A DNA stretch of 59,022 bases from contig CAYQTA010000089.1 of NCBI GenBank assembly GCA_964420365.1, positions 1 through 59,022 on the forward strand, in the 5' to 3' direction. The DNA comes from JAMOQA01 sp964420365. Lineage in GTDB: Bacteria; Acidobacteriota; Polarisedimenticolia; J045. Position 1 is the stretch's first letter, and every line of letters begins with the position of its first letter. Shown one piece after another: positions 33,169 through 42,173 of this stretch. A model generated the notes under the pieces. It did no database searches and was not told the DNA's origin. It saw nothing but the letters and a program-made list of their open reading frames with translations. The position numbers and the translations under genes were made by a program.

Positions 33169-34697
33169 GCTTCCTCCGCGGCGCTGCTCGCCGCGCGTCG
33201 CGGCTTCCTCGGCGAGAGGGGACGCAGCAGCCTCTTCGTGATCGGCACGAACCGGTCCGCCGCCTTCCGCAGGTCCGGCGCCGTGCTCCGCGGGAACCCG
33301 TAGACCTCGACCCGGACCCCCTTGAGCCGGAGCTGCTGGACCAGCGGGACGAAGTCGCCGTCCCCGGTGACCAGCACGATCACGTCCACGTGGTCGCTGG
33401 TGGCGAGGGCGTCGAGGGCCATCTCGAGGTCCCAGTTCCCCTTCATGCTGCGGTCCGGGCGGATCCGCAGCGGCTTCCGCTTCACCTCGTAGGCCTTCAT
33501 CCGCAGCAGGTGGATGAAGGCGCTCTGGTCGATCTCCCGGCTCTCGACCACGTAGGCGACCGCCCGGACCAGGCGGCGGTCCCCGGCCGCGGCCGCGAGC
33601 AGGGCCTCGAAGTCGAGGCGGGCGTTCTTCTCCTTCGCTCCGTAGAACATGTTCTGCACGTCGACGAAGAGGGCGACCCGGGGCTGGTCCTCTCCTTCCG
33701 GCGCCCGCGCGGCCCGCTTGCGCGAGGGCGGGACGGTTGCCGGTTCCCGCTCGCCGCGGAGCAGCGCCAGCTCCCGCAGGATCGCCTCCTGGGCGGCGGC
33801 CGCGGCCCGGGACTCCGCCTCGTGCAGGGTGATCATCTTCTCGACCAGGGCCGAGAGCGCCTGGACGCTCCGCGCCTGCTCGCGGATCGCTTCCCGTTCC
33901 TCCCGGCGCTCCTCCCGCAGCCGCTCGAGGAACGACGCCGCCCGGCGCTGCTCGGTGGTCAGCCGCCGGAGGGCGGTGAGCAGCTCGCCCGTCCGCTCGC
34001 GGGCCCGCTTCTCGTTGAACTCCTCGATCCGTCGCCGCAGCCGGGCGATTTCCTGCTCGAGGCGGCGGCGCTCTTCCCGGGCGCCGCGGTCCGCCTGGCG
34101 CAGCTCGTGCACCTCGGCGAGCCGCTTCGCGAGGCGCTCCTCGAGGGTCGCGTTCCGCTCGAGGGCCCGCTGGAGCTGGCTCTCCACCTGGCGAAGCCGC
34201 GCCTCGAGCTCCCGGCGTTCCTGCTCCAGCTCCCGCAGCCCGGCCCGCTCCGAGGCGACCTTCGCCTGCCACTTCGGCCGCGTGCCCTGCTCGAGGCCGA
34301 GCAGGCTCCCGGCGATCACCTCGCCGGTGGCGCGGATCTCCGCGGCGGGCAGGGGGGGGCGGGCGGCCCGGGCCAGCCGGTGCAGGAGGGCGGCGGCGCC
34401 GGGCCCGGGCTGCCGGATCAGGCCCGCGAGGGCCTCCCGGGTGCGCCGCTCGTCCCAGCCGGACGGGTCCTCGACGTCGGCCGACCGCTCGTCGAGGAGC
34501 GGGAGCAGGCGTTCGGCGAGGGACGGATCCTCGGCCAGCCGATCCGCGAGCAGGTCGGCCCGCGCCGCGGCCTCCCCCGGGCACGGTTCGGCGGCCAGGT
34601 CCGCGCAGTCCGCGGGGGCCAGCAGCCCGGCGAGGACCAGGCGCAGCCCCTGGGGACCGAGGCGCTCGAGGTAGGCATCCCAACCGACGCGGCTCAC
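33165..34697 (-). CDS. NYN-domain (PIN-like) protein with long coiled coil
   Basis: A 510-residue protein. GTG 34697 is taken because GGAGGAG precedes it. Residues about 1-140 are helical and unfamiliar. Residues about 145-320 form a long, charged coiled coil (LRELEQERRELEARLRQVE-type heptads). The C-terminal NYN domain has Asp346 in FVDVQNMFYG, NWDLEMALDAL and TGDGDFVPL, the acidic residues of LabA/NYN-type metal-dependent ribonucleases. It may be an oligomeric RNA-processing or degrading enzyme. It overlaps the acyl-CoA dehydrogenase start. Divergent from acpS. Confidence 0.85.
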   Translation of the reverse strand: MSRVGWDAYLERLGPQGLRLVLAGLLAPADCADLAAEPCPGEAAARADLLADRLAEDPSLAERLLPLLDERSADVEDPSGWDERRTREALAGLIRQPGPGAAALLHRLARAARPPLPAAEIRATGEVIAGSLLGLEQGTRPKWQAKVASERAGLRELEQERRELEARLRQVESQLQRALERNATLEERLAKRLAEVHELRQADRGAREERRRLEQEIARLRRRIEEFNEKRARERTGELLTALRRLTTEQRRAASFLERLREERREEREAIREQARSVQALSALVEKMITLHEAESRAAAAAQEAILRELALLRGEREPATVPPSRKRAARAPEGEDQPRVALFVDVQNMFYGAKEKNARLDFEALLAAAAGDRRLVRAVAYVVESREIDQSAFIHLLRMKAYEVKRKPLRIRPDRSMKGNWDLEMALDALATSDHVDVIVLVTGDGDFVPLVQQLRLKGVRVEVYGFPRSTAPDLRKAADRFVPITKRLLRPLSPRKPRRAASSAAEEA

Positions 34698-34876
34698 CGG
34701 CACTCCTCCGGCCCGGGCGGCTCCCGGACCCGGCGGGATCATAGCACGCGGCCCCCGCCCGGGCCGGCGGGGGCCACCTTCAACTCGTTGCAGGGCAAGA
34801 AGATCCGCGCAAAGGGTTCCGTGGTGTAGACTTCCCCGTCCGCGACCGGTGGAAGCCGCCGGGGGAGGGTCCGCAC
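34698..34876. other. Divergent intergenic region, NYN gene / acpS
   Basis: 179 bp between divergent starts. It contains a CAACTCGTTG palindrome near 34782 and a TAGACT hexamer near 34827 that could serve as a -10 for acpS, with no clear -35. Nothing else is recognisable. Confidence 0.3.
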
Positions 34877-35257
34877 GTGATCGTCGGCCTCGGGATCGAC
34901 ATCGTGGAGCTGGCGAGGATCCGCGAGATGCTCGACCGGCACGGGGACCGCTTCTTCCGGCGGATCCTGACGGAGGGGGAGGAGGCGTACTGCCGGTCCC
35001 AGGCGGATCCCGTGCCCCACGTCGGCGGCCGGTGGGCGGCCAAGGAGGCGGCGGTCAAGGCGTTCGGAACCGGGTTCGCGGACGGGATCGGCTGGAAGGA
35101 CGTGGAGGTCTGGCGGGAGCCCAGCGGGTTGCCCCGGCTCCGGTTCCACGGCCGGGCCGCCGAGCTGGTCCGGGACCGGGGGATCACCGTCGCCCACGTC
35201 AGCCTCGCCCACGACCGGTCGGTCGCCACGGCGGTCGTCGTGCTGGAGGTCCCGTGA
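34877..35257 (+). CDS. acpS: Holo-[acyl-carrier-protein] synthase
   Basis: A 126-residue enzyme that transfers phosphopantetheine from CoA to acyl carrier proteins. The magnesium-binding Asp8 lies in GLGIDIVELARI and the second ligand Glu in RWAAKEAAVKAFG, both canonical. The closing beta strand is HVSLAHDRSVATAVVV. Start is GTG 34877; length is normal. The stop overlaps the start of the RND exporter. It is the likely modifier of the ACP encoded 8 kb downstream as well as the fatty-acid ACP. Confidence 0.95.
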   Translation: MIVGLGIDIVELARIREMLDRHGDRFFRRILTEGEEAYCRSQADPVPHVGGRWAAKEAAVKAFGTGFADGIGWKDVEVWREPSGLPRLRFHGRAAELVRDRGITVAHVSLAHDRSVATAVVVLEVP

Positions 35258-37854
35258 GCGGGGCCGGCGAACGTGCCCGGGGCGTGGTCCGTCGGCTCCT
35301 CGAGGGCATCGCCTGGTTCTCCGTCTTTCACGCCCGGACCGTTCTCCTGCTGGTCGTCGGCCTCACCGCCCTGGCCGCGTGGCAGGCGCGTGGCCTTCGC
35401 CTGACGACGGACCTCACCGACCTGATGCCCCGGGGACTCCCGGTGGCCGAGCGGTTGCGGGAGGTCCTCGCGCGCTACGGCGGTACCGAGCCGATCGTCC
35501 TCGCGATTTCCGGGGAGGGGGAGGACGACCTGGACACCAGGATCGACCTGGCCCTCGCCATCGAGGAGCGTCTCGCCGGGGAGAGCGACGAGATCCGCCC
35601 GGTGGCCGGTCTCTTCGGGGAGGATCCCTGGTCGTTCCTCGAGGGGCCCCAGGCGACGGCCCTGCTGCTCTACCTGTCGCCCGCGGAGATCGAGTCCCTG
35701 GCCCGCGATCTCACCCCGGCGGGGATCGACCGGCGCGTCCGGGAGAACCTGGAGGCCCTCGGCAGCCCCCTCGGTCCCCTGGCGGCCCGGCTGATCCGGG
35801 AGGATCCCCTCGGGTTCGCCCGCCTGGCGCTGCGGCACCTCGGGGCCCTCAAGGGCCGCCTCACCCTCGAGGCCCGGGACGGCGTCTTCGTCACCGAGGA
35901 CGGGACGTACGTGCTGCTGCTCGTCCGGCCGGAGGCCCGCGCCTCGGACGTCCGCGTCGCCCGCCGGCTCCTCGCGGAGCTCTCCCGGGTCGCGCGCGAG
36001 GTCCTCGAGGACGAGGAGATCGAGGGAACGGTCGGCGTCGGGCCCGCTCCCGGCGGCAGCCGGGGGGTTCACGTCGGCCTGACGGGGTCACCGGCGATCC
36101 TGGTCGACTACCGGGAGATCCTCGCCCGGGACGTCCGCTCGATCTCGGGGATCGCGTTCGTCGCGGTCCTGGTGATGTTCCTGGTCGCGTTCCGGCGGCC
36201 CCTCGCCCTCGTGATCGCCGGCGTTCCCCTCGCCGTCGGGATCACCTGGACCCTCGGGTTCGCGGCGATCGCCATCGGGCGGATCAGCGTCTTCACCGCC
36301 GGGTCGGTGGCGATCCTCTCCGGCCTTGCCATCGACTTCACGATCCACCTCTACAACCGCTACCTGGAGGAGATCCACGCCGGGCACGACATGCTGACCG
36401 CCTTCCGGGCGGCCCACGGGGAGACCGGCCTCGGGATCCTCGCGGCGGCGGCGACCACCCTCTGGGCGTTTCTTGCCGCCGGTTTCTCGTCGTTCCCGGG
36501 CCTGCGCCACCTCGGCGTGATCTGCGCGGCCGGGATCGGGCTCTCCCTCGTCGCCAGCCTGCTGCTGGTCCCGGCGCTGACCGCGCTGCTCGCCCGGCTC
36601 CACCCGGCGGCCGACCGCCCCCGGGGACTCGCCGGGTTCGGCCTCGCCCGCGTGCTGCGCCTCGTCGTCGCCCACCCGCGGGTAACCGTCGGTGCCGGGC
36701 TGCTGCTGACCCTGGTCCTGGCCGCCCCGGCGATCCGGATCCACCTGGACGAGGACTTCCGGCGGTTCCGGCCGGAGCAGGCGCCGAGCATCCGGCTCCA
36801 GGACGAGCTGGTGCGCCGGATCGGGGCCGCCCTGACGCCGGTGCTCGCCCTGGTGCCGGCGCGGGACGACCGGCAGCTCCTCGCCCGTTCCGCCCGCCTC
36901 GAGGAGGCCTTCGATCCGCTGGTTCGCGAGGAGGACGGCGTGCTCGCCGCGGTCTTCGGGCCGGCCCGGGTCGTTCCCCCGTACGACCGCCAGGAGGCGG
37001 CCCTCGAGGCGCTCCGGCGGTTGCGCGGGTCCGGCGCCCTGCGGCCCGCCGCGGTGGAGCGGGAGCTGCTCGCGGCGATGCGCCGCCACGGCTTCCGGGT
37101 GGACGACGAGGCCCGCCGGGTCGCCGCCCGGGTCGCGGCGATCCTCTCGCGGGACCGGGTGCTCACCCTCGAGGAGGCGCGGCAGGGACCCCTCGGAAAG
37201 CTGCTGACCGACATGCTCCTCGAGCGGGCCGACGGGCGCCGGGAGGGGGTGGTCTCCTGCTACCCGAGGGCCGGCGTGCGGTCCGCCCGGCTGGTGCCGG
37301 TGATGGAGCGGACGGTCGCCGGGACCGGGGTGCCCGCCGAGCTTCTCGGGGCCCAGGTGCTCAGCCGGGCCCTCGGGCCGCTGGTCCTGCGGGACGGGAC
37401 GATCGCCGTCCTCCTCTCGGCGGCCGGCGTCCTGCTGATCCTCTTCTTCACGTTCCGGCGGGTGCTGCTCGTCGTGCTGACCTTCGTCCCGCTGATCGTC
37501 GGGATCGTCGTCTCCGTCGGCCTGATGGCCTGGCTCGGGATCGACTTCAACCTGGTCAGCATCACGATGGTCCCGCTGATCCTCGGCATCGGGATCGACA
37601 ACGGGATCCACGTGGTCCACCGCTGGCTCACGCACCGGGGAGAGGACCTGGTCGAGGTGTTCCGCCACACCGGCCGCGGCATCGTGACCACGTCGCTGAC
37701 GACGATGGTCGGCTTCGGCTCGCTGGTCTTCGCCGACTACCCGGGGCTCGTCTCCTCCGGCGTCCTCGCCATCCTCGGCGTCGGCGCCACCCTCGTCACC
37801 GCCGTCACCCTGCTGCCCGCCCTCCTCGTCCTGCTGCACGCTCGCGAGGGGTGA
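35254..37854 (+). CDS. RND/MMPL-family exporter (COG1033/HpnN-like)
   Basis: An 866-residue inner-membrane transporter from GTG 35254. One membrane segment near the N-terminus is followed by a periplasmic loop (about 50-270), a bundle of five or more segments (about 280-450), a second loop (about 480-690) and a second bundle to the C-terminus. Proton-relay Asp residues sit in VAILSGLAIDFTIHLYNRY and LILGIGIDNGIHVVH. The two-repeat layout fits the predicted RND exporters that move lipids, hopanoids or other hydrophobic compounds to the outer membrane. No periplasmic adaptor is adjacent. Coupling with acpS suggests a lipid-related cargo, as inference. Confidence 0.85.
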   Translation: MSGAGERARGVVRRLLEGIAWFSVFHARTVLLLVVGLTALAAWQARGLRLTTDLTDLMPRGLPVAERLREVLARYGGTEPIVLAISGEGEDDLDTRIDLALAIEERLAGESDEIRPVAGLFGEDPWSFLEGPQATALLLYLSPAEIESLARDLTPAGIDRRVRENLEALGSPLGPLAARLIREDPLGFARLALRHLGALKGRLTLEARDGVFVTEDGTYVLLLVRPEARASDVRVARRLLAELSRVAREVLEDEEIEGTVGVGPAPGGSRGVHVGLTGSPAILVDYREILARDVRSISGIAFVAVLVMFLVAFRRPLALVIAGVPLAVGITWTLGFAAIAIGRISVFTAGSVAILSGLAIDFTIHLYNRYLEEIHAGHDMLTAFRAAHGETGLGILAAAATTLWAFLAAGFSSFPGLRHLGVICAAGIGLSLVASLLLVPALTALLARLHPAADRPRGLAGFGLARVLRLVVAHPRVTVGAGLLLTLVLAAPAIRIHLDEDFRRFRPEQAPSIRLQDELVRRIGAALTPVLALVPARDDRQLLARSARLEEAFDPLVREEDGVLAAVFGPARVVPPYDRQEAALEALRRLRGSGALRPAAVERELLAAMRRHGFRVDDEARRVAARVAAILSRDRVLTLEEARQGPLGKLLTDMLLERADGRREGVVSCYPRAGVRSARLVPVMERTVAGTGVPAELLGAQVLSRALGPLVLRDGTIAVLLSAAGVLLILFFTFRRVLLVVLTFVPLIVGIVVSVGLMAWLGIDFNLVSITMVPLILGIGIDNGIHVVHRWLTHRGEDLVEVFRHTGRGIVTTSLTTMVGFGSLVFADYPGLVSSGVLAILGVGATLVTAVTLLPALLVLLHAREG

Positions 37855-37866
37855 AGGGGGAAGCCG

Positions 37867-38397
37867 GTGGGCAGGGGCCGCAACGACGAGGGGCATCGGC
37901 GCGCGAGGCGCGTGGCGACCGCGGGGGTGATCGCGCTCTCGGCGCTGGTCGTAGCCTGGGTCGTCAGCGCCCACGTGGCCGACGAGCGGCTGCTCTGGCG
38001 CGCGGTGGCCGGGGAGGCCCGGCGGGCCCTCCACATGGACGCGGGAGACTACGTCCTCTGCCGGGGACCCGAGGGGACCGCGGGGGCGCCCCGGGAGATC
38101 GTGCTGGAGGAGTTCCGGCGGGCCGGCATCGAGGTTTCCGAGGACCCGGGCGACTTCTGCGTCCGGAAGCGGTCCTGGGGATGCTGCGACCAGCGGTCCG
38201 ACGAGGAGCCTGACTGCCTGCGCGTCCGGGTGGAGACGCGGACCGGCCTCGCGTGCCTCGTCGTCGTCGAGGACTCCTCGGTCCCGCTCGTCGCCGACCC
38301 GCCCCGGAGGGTCGCCCGGCTGGAGGCGTGGTTCGCCTGGACCGGCCGGCGCTGGGCCTGCGTGTGGCAACGGGAGTGGTACCGGGTCCACCGCTGA
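37867..38397 (+). CDS. Membrane-anchored hypothetical protein with Cys-rich segment
   Basis: A 176-residue protein starting at GTG 37867, 12 bases after the exporter gene. A basic N-terminus precedes one membrane segment (about 17-37); the rest appears periplasmic. It contains six or more cysteines, including SWGCCDQRSDEEPDC near 100-115, which may form disulfides. The basic C-terminal RRWACVWQREWY is notable. I do not recognise a family. Position at the end of the acpS-exporter operon suggests an accessory role, but there is no direct evidence. Confidence 0.6.
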   Translation: MGRGRNDEGHRRARRVATAGVIALSALVVAWVVSAHVADERLLWRAVAGEARRALHMDAGDYVLCRGPEGTAGAPREIVLEEFRRAGIEVSEDPGDFCVRKRSWGCCDQRSDEEPDCLRVRVETRTGLACLVVVEDSSVPLVADPPRRVARLEAWFAWTGRRWACVWQREWYRVHR

Positions 38398-38598
38398 CAG
38401 CGGGGACGCGGCCCGCGGGCCGCCGCGCATAACGCCCGTGCGCTTCAAGGTAATGGTCCGTGGAAGCCGCGGCGGGGCGCGGTTGCCCGGGAGGGGGGGC
38501 TGTGCCATCTTGGCTCACCCCCTCCCGAGTGAGAACCCCCGGCGCGGGGGCGGGTTCCGGCCCGGCCGCGCGCCCCCATCCCCGAAGGAGCGTCGATC
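38398..38598. other. Upstream region of the transketolase operon, with inverted repeat
   Basis: 201 bp without a gene. CGGGAGGGGG (38488-38497) is the exact complement of CCCCCTCCCG (38518-38527) with a 20-base spacer that itself contains GCCA-TCT-TGGC. TTGCCC (38483-38488) and CATCTT (38506-38511), 17 apart, could be a weak promoter that overlaps the repeat. An operator or attenuator is possible. CATAAC near 38428 is followed 11 bases later by TCAA, loosely like the 31-bp array unit, probably by chance. Confidence 0.4.
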
Positions 38599-40950
38599 AT
38601 GGAGAGACCGAGCTGGGAAGAGGCCCTCGCCGCCCAGGAGGCCCACTTCGAGCACTGGGAGAAGGTCAAGGACATCGTCGACCAGCTGATCGACTTCATG
38701 CTGAACTACCGGCAGTCCGGCCACCCCGGCGGGTCCCGGTCCAAGGTGCACGCCCTCGTCACCCTGATGCTCTCCGGGGCGATGCGCTGGGACATCCGTC
38801 ACCCGGAGAAGCGCTTCTCCGACCGCTTCGTCCTCGCCGCCGGGCACACGATCCCGCTGGTCTACGCCACCCTCGCCACGTTGAACGAGGCCCTCCGGAT
38901 CCGCCACGGGGAGACCGGGGACGACCGCTACCTGGTGAAGAACGCCGAGCGGTGGCAGCTCACCTGGGAGGACCTGCTGAAGTTCCGGCGCCGCGGGGGG
39001 CTCTCGGGCCACGCGGAGTTCGAGGGGAAGACCCTCTTCCTCAAGTTCAACACCGGGCCCTCGGGCCACGGCCTGCCGGCGATGGCCGGGATGGCCCTCG
39101 CCCTCAAGCGCGCGGGCGCCGATGGCGTGCGCGTCTTCGGCATCGAGGGCGAGGGCGGGCTCACCCCGGGCGGCTTCCACGAGATGCTGAACTCCGCCTG
39201 GGGCCTCGGCCTCGACAATCTCTACCTGATGGTCGACTGGAACGACTTCGGCATCGACCCGCGGCCGACCTCCCGGGTGGTTTACGGGACGCCCAACGAC
39301 TGGTTCTCGTCCCACGGCTGGCGGGTCTACGGCGCCGAGGACGGGATGGACTGGGCGCCCCTCGGTCGCGCGCTCCTCGCGGCGGTCCACGAGGAGGAGC
39401 CCGGGATGCGCCCGGCGGCGATCTGGTTCCGGACGCGCAAGGGGCGGGGCTACGGCAAGTACGACTACGCCTCCCACGGCGCGCCCCACAAGATGAACTC
39501 GCCGGAGTTCTGGGAGACGAAGAAGCCGTTCCAGGAGAAGTACGGCGTTCGCTTCGAGGGATTCGGCGAGCCCGCCCCCGGGACCCACGAGGAGCGGATG
39601 GCCCAGGCCGAGGCGAACTACCGGATCGTGATGTCGGTGCTCCGGGACGACCCGGAGCTGGTCCGCTACCTCGCCGACCGCCTGGTCGAGCTCGGGGACT
39701 CGGTGCCGGAGGAGATCCCGTCGCTGAAGATCTCCCTCGAGAAGAATCCCTTCACCGACCCGGAGCTGACCGACTTCCGGAACTACCCGCCGGAGGTCTG
39801 GATCAAGCCGGGAGAGAAGGCCCCGAACCGGAAGGCGCTGGCCCTGTGGGGATCGTGGGTCAACGCGTGGGGGAAGAGGAAGTACGGGCGGCCGATCTTC
39901 ATCGCGATGTCCGCCGACCTCGCCGACTCGACGAACATTTCCGGTTTCGCCAAGGCCTTCGGCGACTTCGAGGGGTGGGGGATGTACGACCGGGAGAAGA
40001 ACCCCGACGGCGCCCTCCTGCCCCAGGAGATCACCGAGTTCGCCAACTCCGGCATCTCGGTGGGAGCGGCGAGCGTCAACTTCGCCGCCGACCCGGAGAA
40101 GGAGTGGAACGGTTTCGCCACCGCCTGCTCCACCTACGGGTCGTTCAGCTACCTGAAGTACGGGATGATGCGGCTCTACAGCCAGATGGCCCAGGACTGC
40201 GACTTCAGGCTCGGGCCGGTGCTGTGGGTCGCCGGGCACTCGGGCCCGGAGACGGCCGACGACTCCCGGACGCACTTCGGGATCTTCGCCCCGTCCGTCA
40301 CCCAGCTCTTCCCCGAGGGGCAGGTGATCGACCTGCACCCCTGGGAGGCGAACGAGGTCCCGGTGCTGATCGCGGCCGGCCTCGCCACCGGGGTACCGAT
40401 CCTGGCGCTCCACCTGACCCGGCCGCCGATCGAGATCCCCGACCGGGAGGCGCTCGGGATCCCGTCCCACTTCGAGGCGGCCCGGGGCGCGTACGTGATG
40501 CGGGACTACGACCCGACGAAGCCCCGGCAGGGCTGCGTGATCGTCCAGGGGACGACCAGCACCGCCAACCTGGTCCGGGCCCTTCCGCTTCTCGAGAAGA
40601 AGGGCCTCAACGTCAAGGTCGTCGCCGCGGTCAGCCCGCAGCTCTTCGCCCGGCAGGACCAGGCGTACCGGGACGCGGTGCTGCCCTGCGCCGACAAGAT
40701 CGACTCGATGGGGATCACCAATCGATCGAGGGACTCGATCGCCCGCTGGATGGCGACGCGGGTCTCCCTCCAGTACACCCTCAGCGCCGACTGGGACGAC
40801 CGCTGGCGGACCGGCGGAACCCTGGACGACGTGGTCGAGGAGGCGAAGCTCACGGTGGACGACATCGTCGCCGGGATCGAGCGGTTCGTCGCCGAGCGGG
40901 AGAAGCGGCTCGCCCACATCGAGGCGGCGCTCTCCGCGGCGCGGTCCTGA
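38599..40950 (+). CDS. Transketolase-family enzyme, divergent
   Basis: A 783-residue TPP enzyme, larger than ordinary transketolase (about 660). Family features: HPGGSRSK near the start, GPSGHGLPAMAGMALA, the TPP-binding region FGIEGEGGLTPGGFHE ending in VDWNDFGID, MSADLADSTNISGFAKAF in the Pyr domain and a transketolase C-terminal domain. The metal-binding GDG is GEG (184-186, Glu185), and the glutamate of the usual LMEG is proline. So the active site is non-standard and its donor sugar or keto acid is uncertain. ATG 38599 follows a GAAGGAG site. The aminotransferase follows by 10 bases. Confidence 0.8.
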   Translation: MERPSWEEALAAQEAHFEHWEKVKDIVDQLIDFMLNYRQSGHPGGSRSKVHALVTLMLSGAMRWDIRHPEKRFSDRFVLAAGHTIPLVYATLATLNEALRIRHGETGDDRYLVKNAERWQLTWEDLLKFRRRGGLSGHAEFEGKTLFLKFNTGPSGHGLPAMAGMALALKRAGADGVRVFGIEGEGGLTPGGFHEMLNSAWGLGLDNLYLMVDWNDFGIDPRPTSRVVYGTPNDWFSSHGWRVYGAEDGMDWAPLGRALLAAVHEEEPGMRPAAIWFRTRKGRGYGKYDYASHGAPHKMNSPEFWETKKPFQEKYGVRFEGFGEPAPGTHEERMAQAEANYRIVMSVLRDDPELVRYLADRLVELGDSVPEEIPSLKISLEKNPFTDPELTDFRNYPPEVWIKPGEKAPNRKALALWGSWVNAWGKRKYGRPIFIAMSADLADSTNISGFAKAFGDFEGWGMYDREKNPDGALLPQEITEFANSGISVGAASVNFAADPEKEWNGFATACSTYGSFSYLKYGMMRLYSQMAQDCDFRLGPVLWVAGHSGPETADDSRTHFGIFAPSVTQLFPEGQVIDLHPWEANEVPVLIAAGLATGVPILALHLTRPPIEIPDREALGIPSHFEAARGAYVMRDYDPTKPRQGCVIVQGTTSTANLVRALPLLEKKGLNVKVVAAVSPQLFARQDQAYRDAVLPCADKIDSMGITNRSRDSIARWMATRVSLQYTLSADWDDRWRTGGTLDDVVEEAKLTVDDIVAGIERFVAEREKRLAHIEAALSAARS

Positions 40951-40960
40951 GGAGGCAGCC

Positions 40961-42163
40961 ATGCCGGAGATCAGCAGGCGAACCAGGCAACTGGGAACCG
41001 AGAACGCCTTCGTCGTCCTCGCCGAGGTCGGACGCCTCCAGCGCGAGGGGAAGGACGTCCTCTCCTTCTGCATCGGCCAGCCCGACTTCCCGACGCCGAA
41101 GAACATCTGCGACGCGGCGATCCGGGCGATCGAGGAGGGGAAGCACGGGTACACCCCCTCCGCGGGGATCCCGGAGCTGCGCGCGGCGGTGGCGGACTAC
41201 CTGGGGAAGATGCGGGGGATCGAGATCGACCCGGAGTGGGTCGTCGTCGCCTCCGGGGCGAAGCCGTTCATCGGGTACACCATCCTCAGCGTCACCGACT
41301 ACGGCGCCGGTGACGAGGTGATCTACCCGAACCCCGGCTTCCCCATCTACGAGTCCCAGGTCATCGCCAACGGGGCGAAGCCGGTTCCCCTCTACCTGCG
41401 GGAGGACCGGGCGTTCGCGTTCGATCCCCAGGAGCTGGCCGACAAGATCACCGACCGAACCCGTCTCGTCATCCTGAACACGCCGCACAACCCGACCGGC
41501 GGCATCCTGGCGGCCGAGGACCTGGACGCGATCGCCGAGATCCTGCGGGAGCACGAGCACGTCTGGGTGTACGCGGACGAGATCTACTCGCGCCTGGTCT
41601 ACGACGGCGAGTTCCAGTCCCTGGCCAGCCGGGAGGGGATGCGCGACCGGGTGATCATCGCGGACGGCATCTCGAAGACCTGGGCGATGACCGGCTGGCG
41701 GATCGGGTACGCCGCGAACCGCCACCTCGCCGAGCACTTCATCCGCTGGGTCACGAACACCGAGTCGTGCGCGCCGCACCCGAACCAGTACGCGGCGATC
41801 GAGGCGATCACGGGGCCGCAGGACGAGGCCGAGAAGATGAAGCGGATCTTCCACGAGCGCCGGGACCTGATCGTCCGGCTGCTCAACGAGGTCCCCGGCT
41901 TCCGCTGCCTTTCCCCCGGAGGCGCCTTCTACGTGTGGCCCAACGTGACCGAGGCCTGCGAGATGATCGGCGCCGAGGACTCGGAGGAGCTGCGCCGCCG
42001 CCTGCTCCACGAGGCGGGTGTCGCGGTGCTCGCCGACATCCACTTCGGGCCGCGGGTTCCCGGCGAGGGCCAGCACATCCGGCTGAGCTACGCCGCCTCG
42101 ACGAAGGACATCGAGGAGGGTGTCGGCCGGATCGCCGACTTCATGAAGAAGAACCGGCGCTGA
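40961..42163 (+). CDS. Class I/II aminotransferase (aspartate/aromatic type)
   Basis: A 400-residue PLP enzyme. The PLP lysine is K239 in ISKTWAMTGWRIGYA. Other family blocks are FCIGQPDFPTP, YTPSAGIPELR, PNPGFPIYES, LNTPHNPTGG, YADEIYSR and a C-terminal RLSYA arginine for substrate carboxylate. The sequence is of the AspC/AraT subgroup I-gamma type. Start ATG 40961 follows GGAGGC. It is the middle gene of a transketolase-aminotransferase-lipid kinase series with 10-base gaps, so its substrate may come from that pathway; this is inferred. Confidence 0.92.
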   Translation: MPEISRRTRQLGTENAFVVLAEVGRLQREGKDVLSFCIGQPDFPTPKNICDAAIRAIEEGKHGYTPSAGIPELRAAVADYLGKMRGIEIDPEWVVVASGAKPFIGYTILSVTDYGAGDEVIYPNPGFPIYESQVIANGAKPVPLYLREDRAFAFDPQELADKITDRTRLVILNTPHNPTGGILAAEDLDAIAEILREHEHVWVYADEIYSRLVYDGEFQSLASREGMRDRVIIADGISKTWAMTGWRIGYAANRHLAEHFIRWVTNTESCAPHPNQYAAIEAITGPQDEAEKMKRIFHERRDLIVRLLNEVPGFRCLSPGGAFYVWPNVTEACEMIGAEDSEELRRRLLHEAGVAVLADIHFGPRVPGEGQHIRLSYAASTKDIEEGVGRIADFMKKNRR

Positions 42164-42173
42164 GGGCGAACCC

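Noticed and set aside
37867..38397. Periplasmic adaptor subunit of the RND exporter
   Set aside because: Too short and lacking the lipoyl/hairpin pattern of membrane-fusion proteins; kept as an unknown membrane protein.
38515..41154. 879-residue open frame opposite the transketolase gene
   Set aside because: No family motifs and biased composition; the plus strand carries the TPP-binding pattern and a ribosome site.
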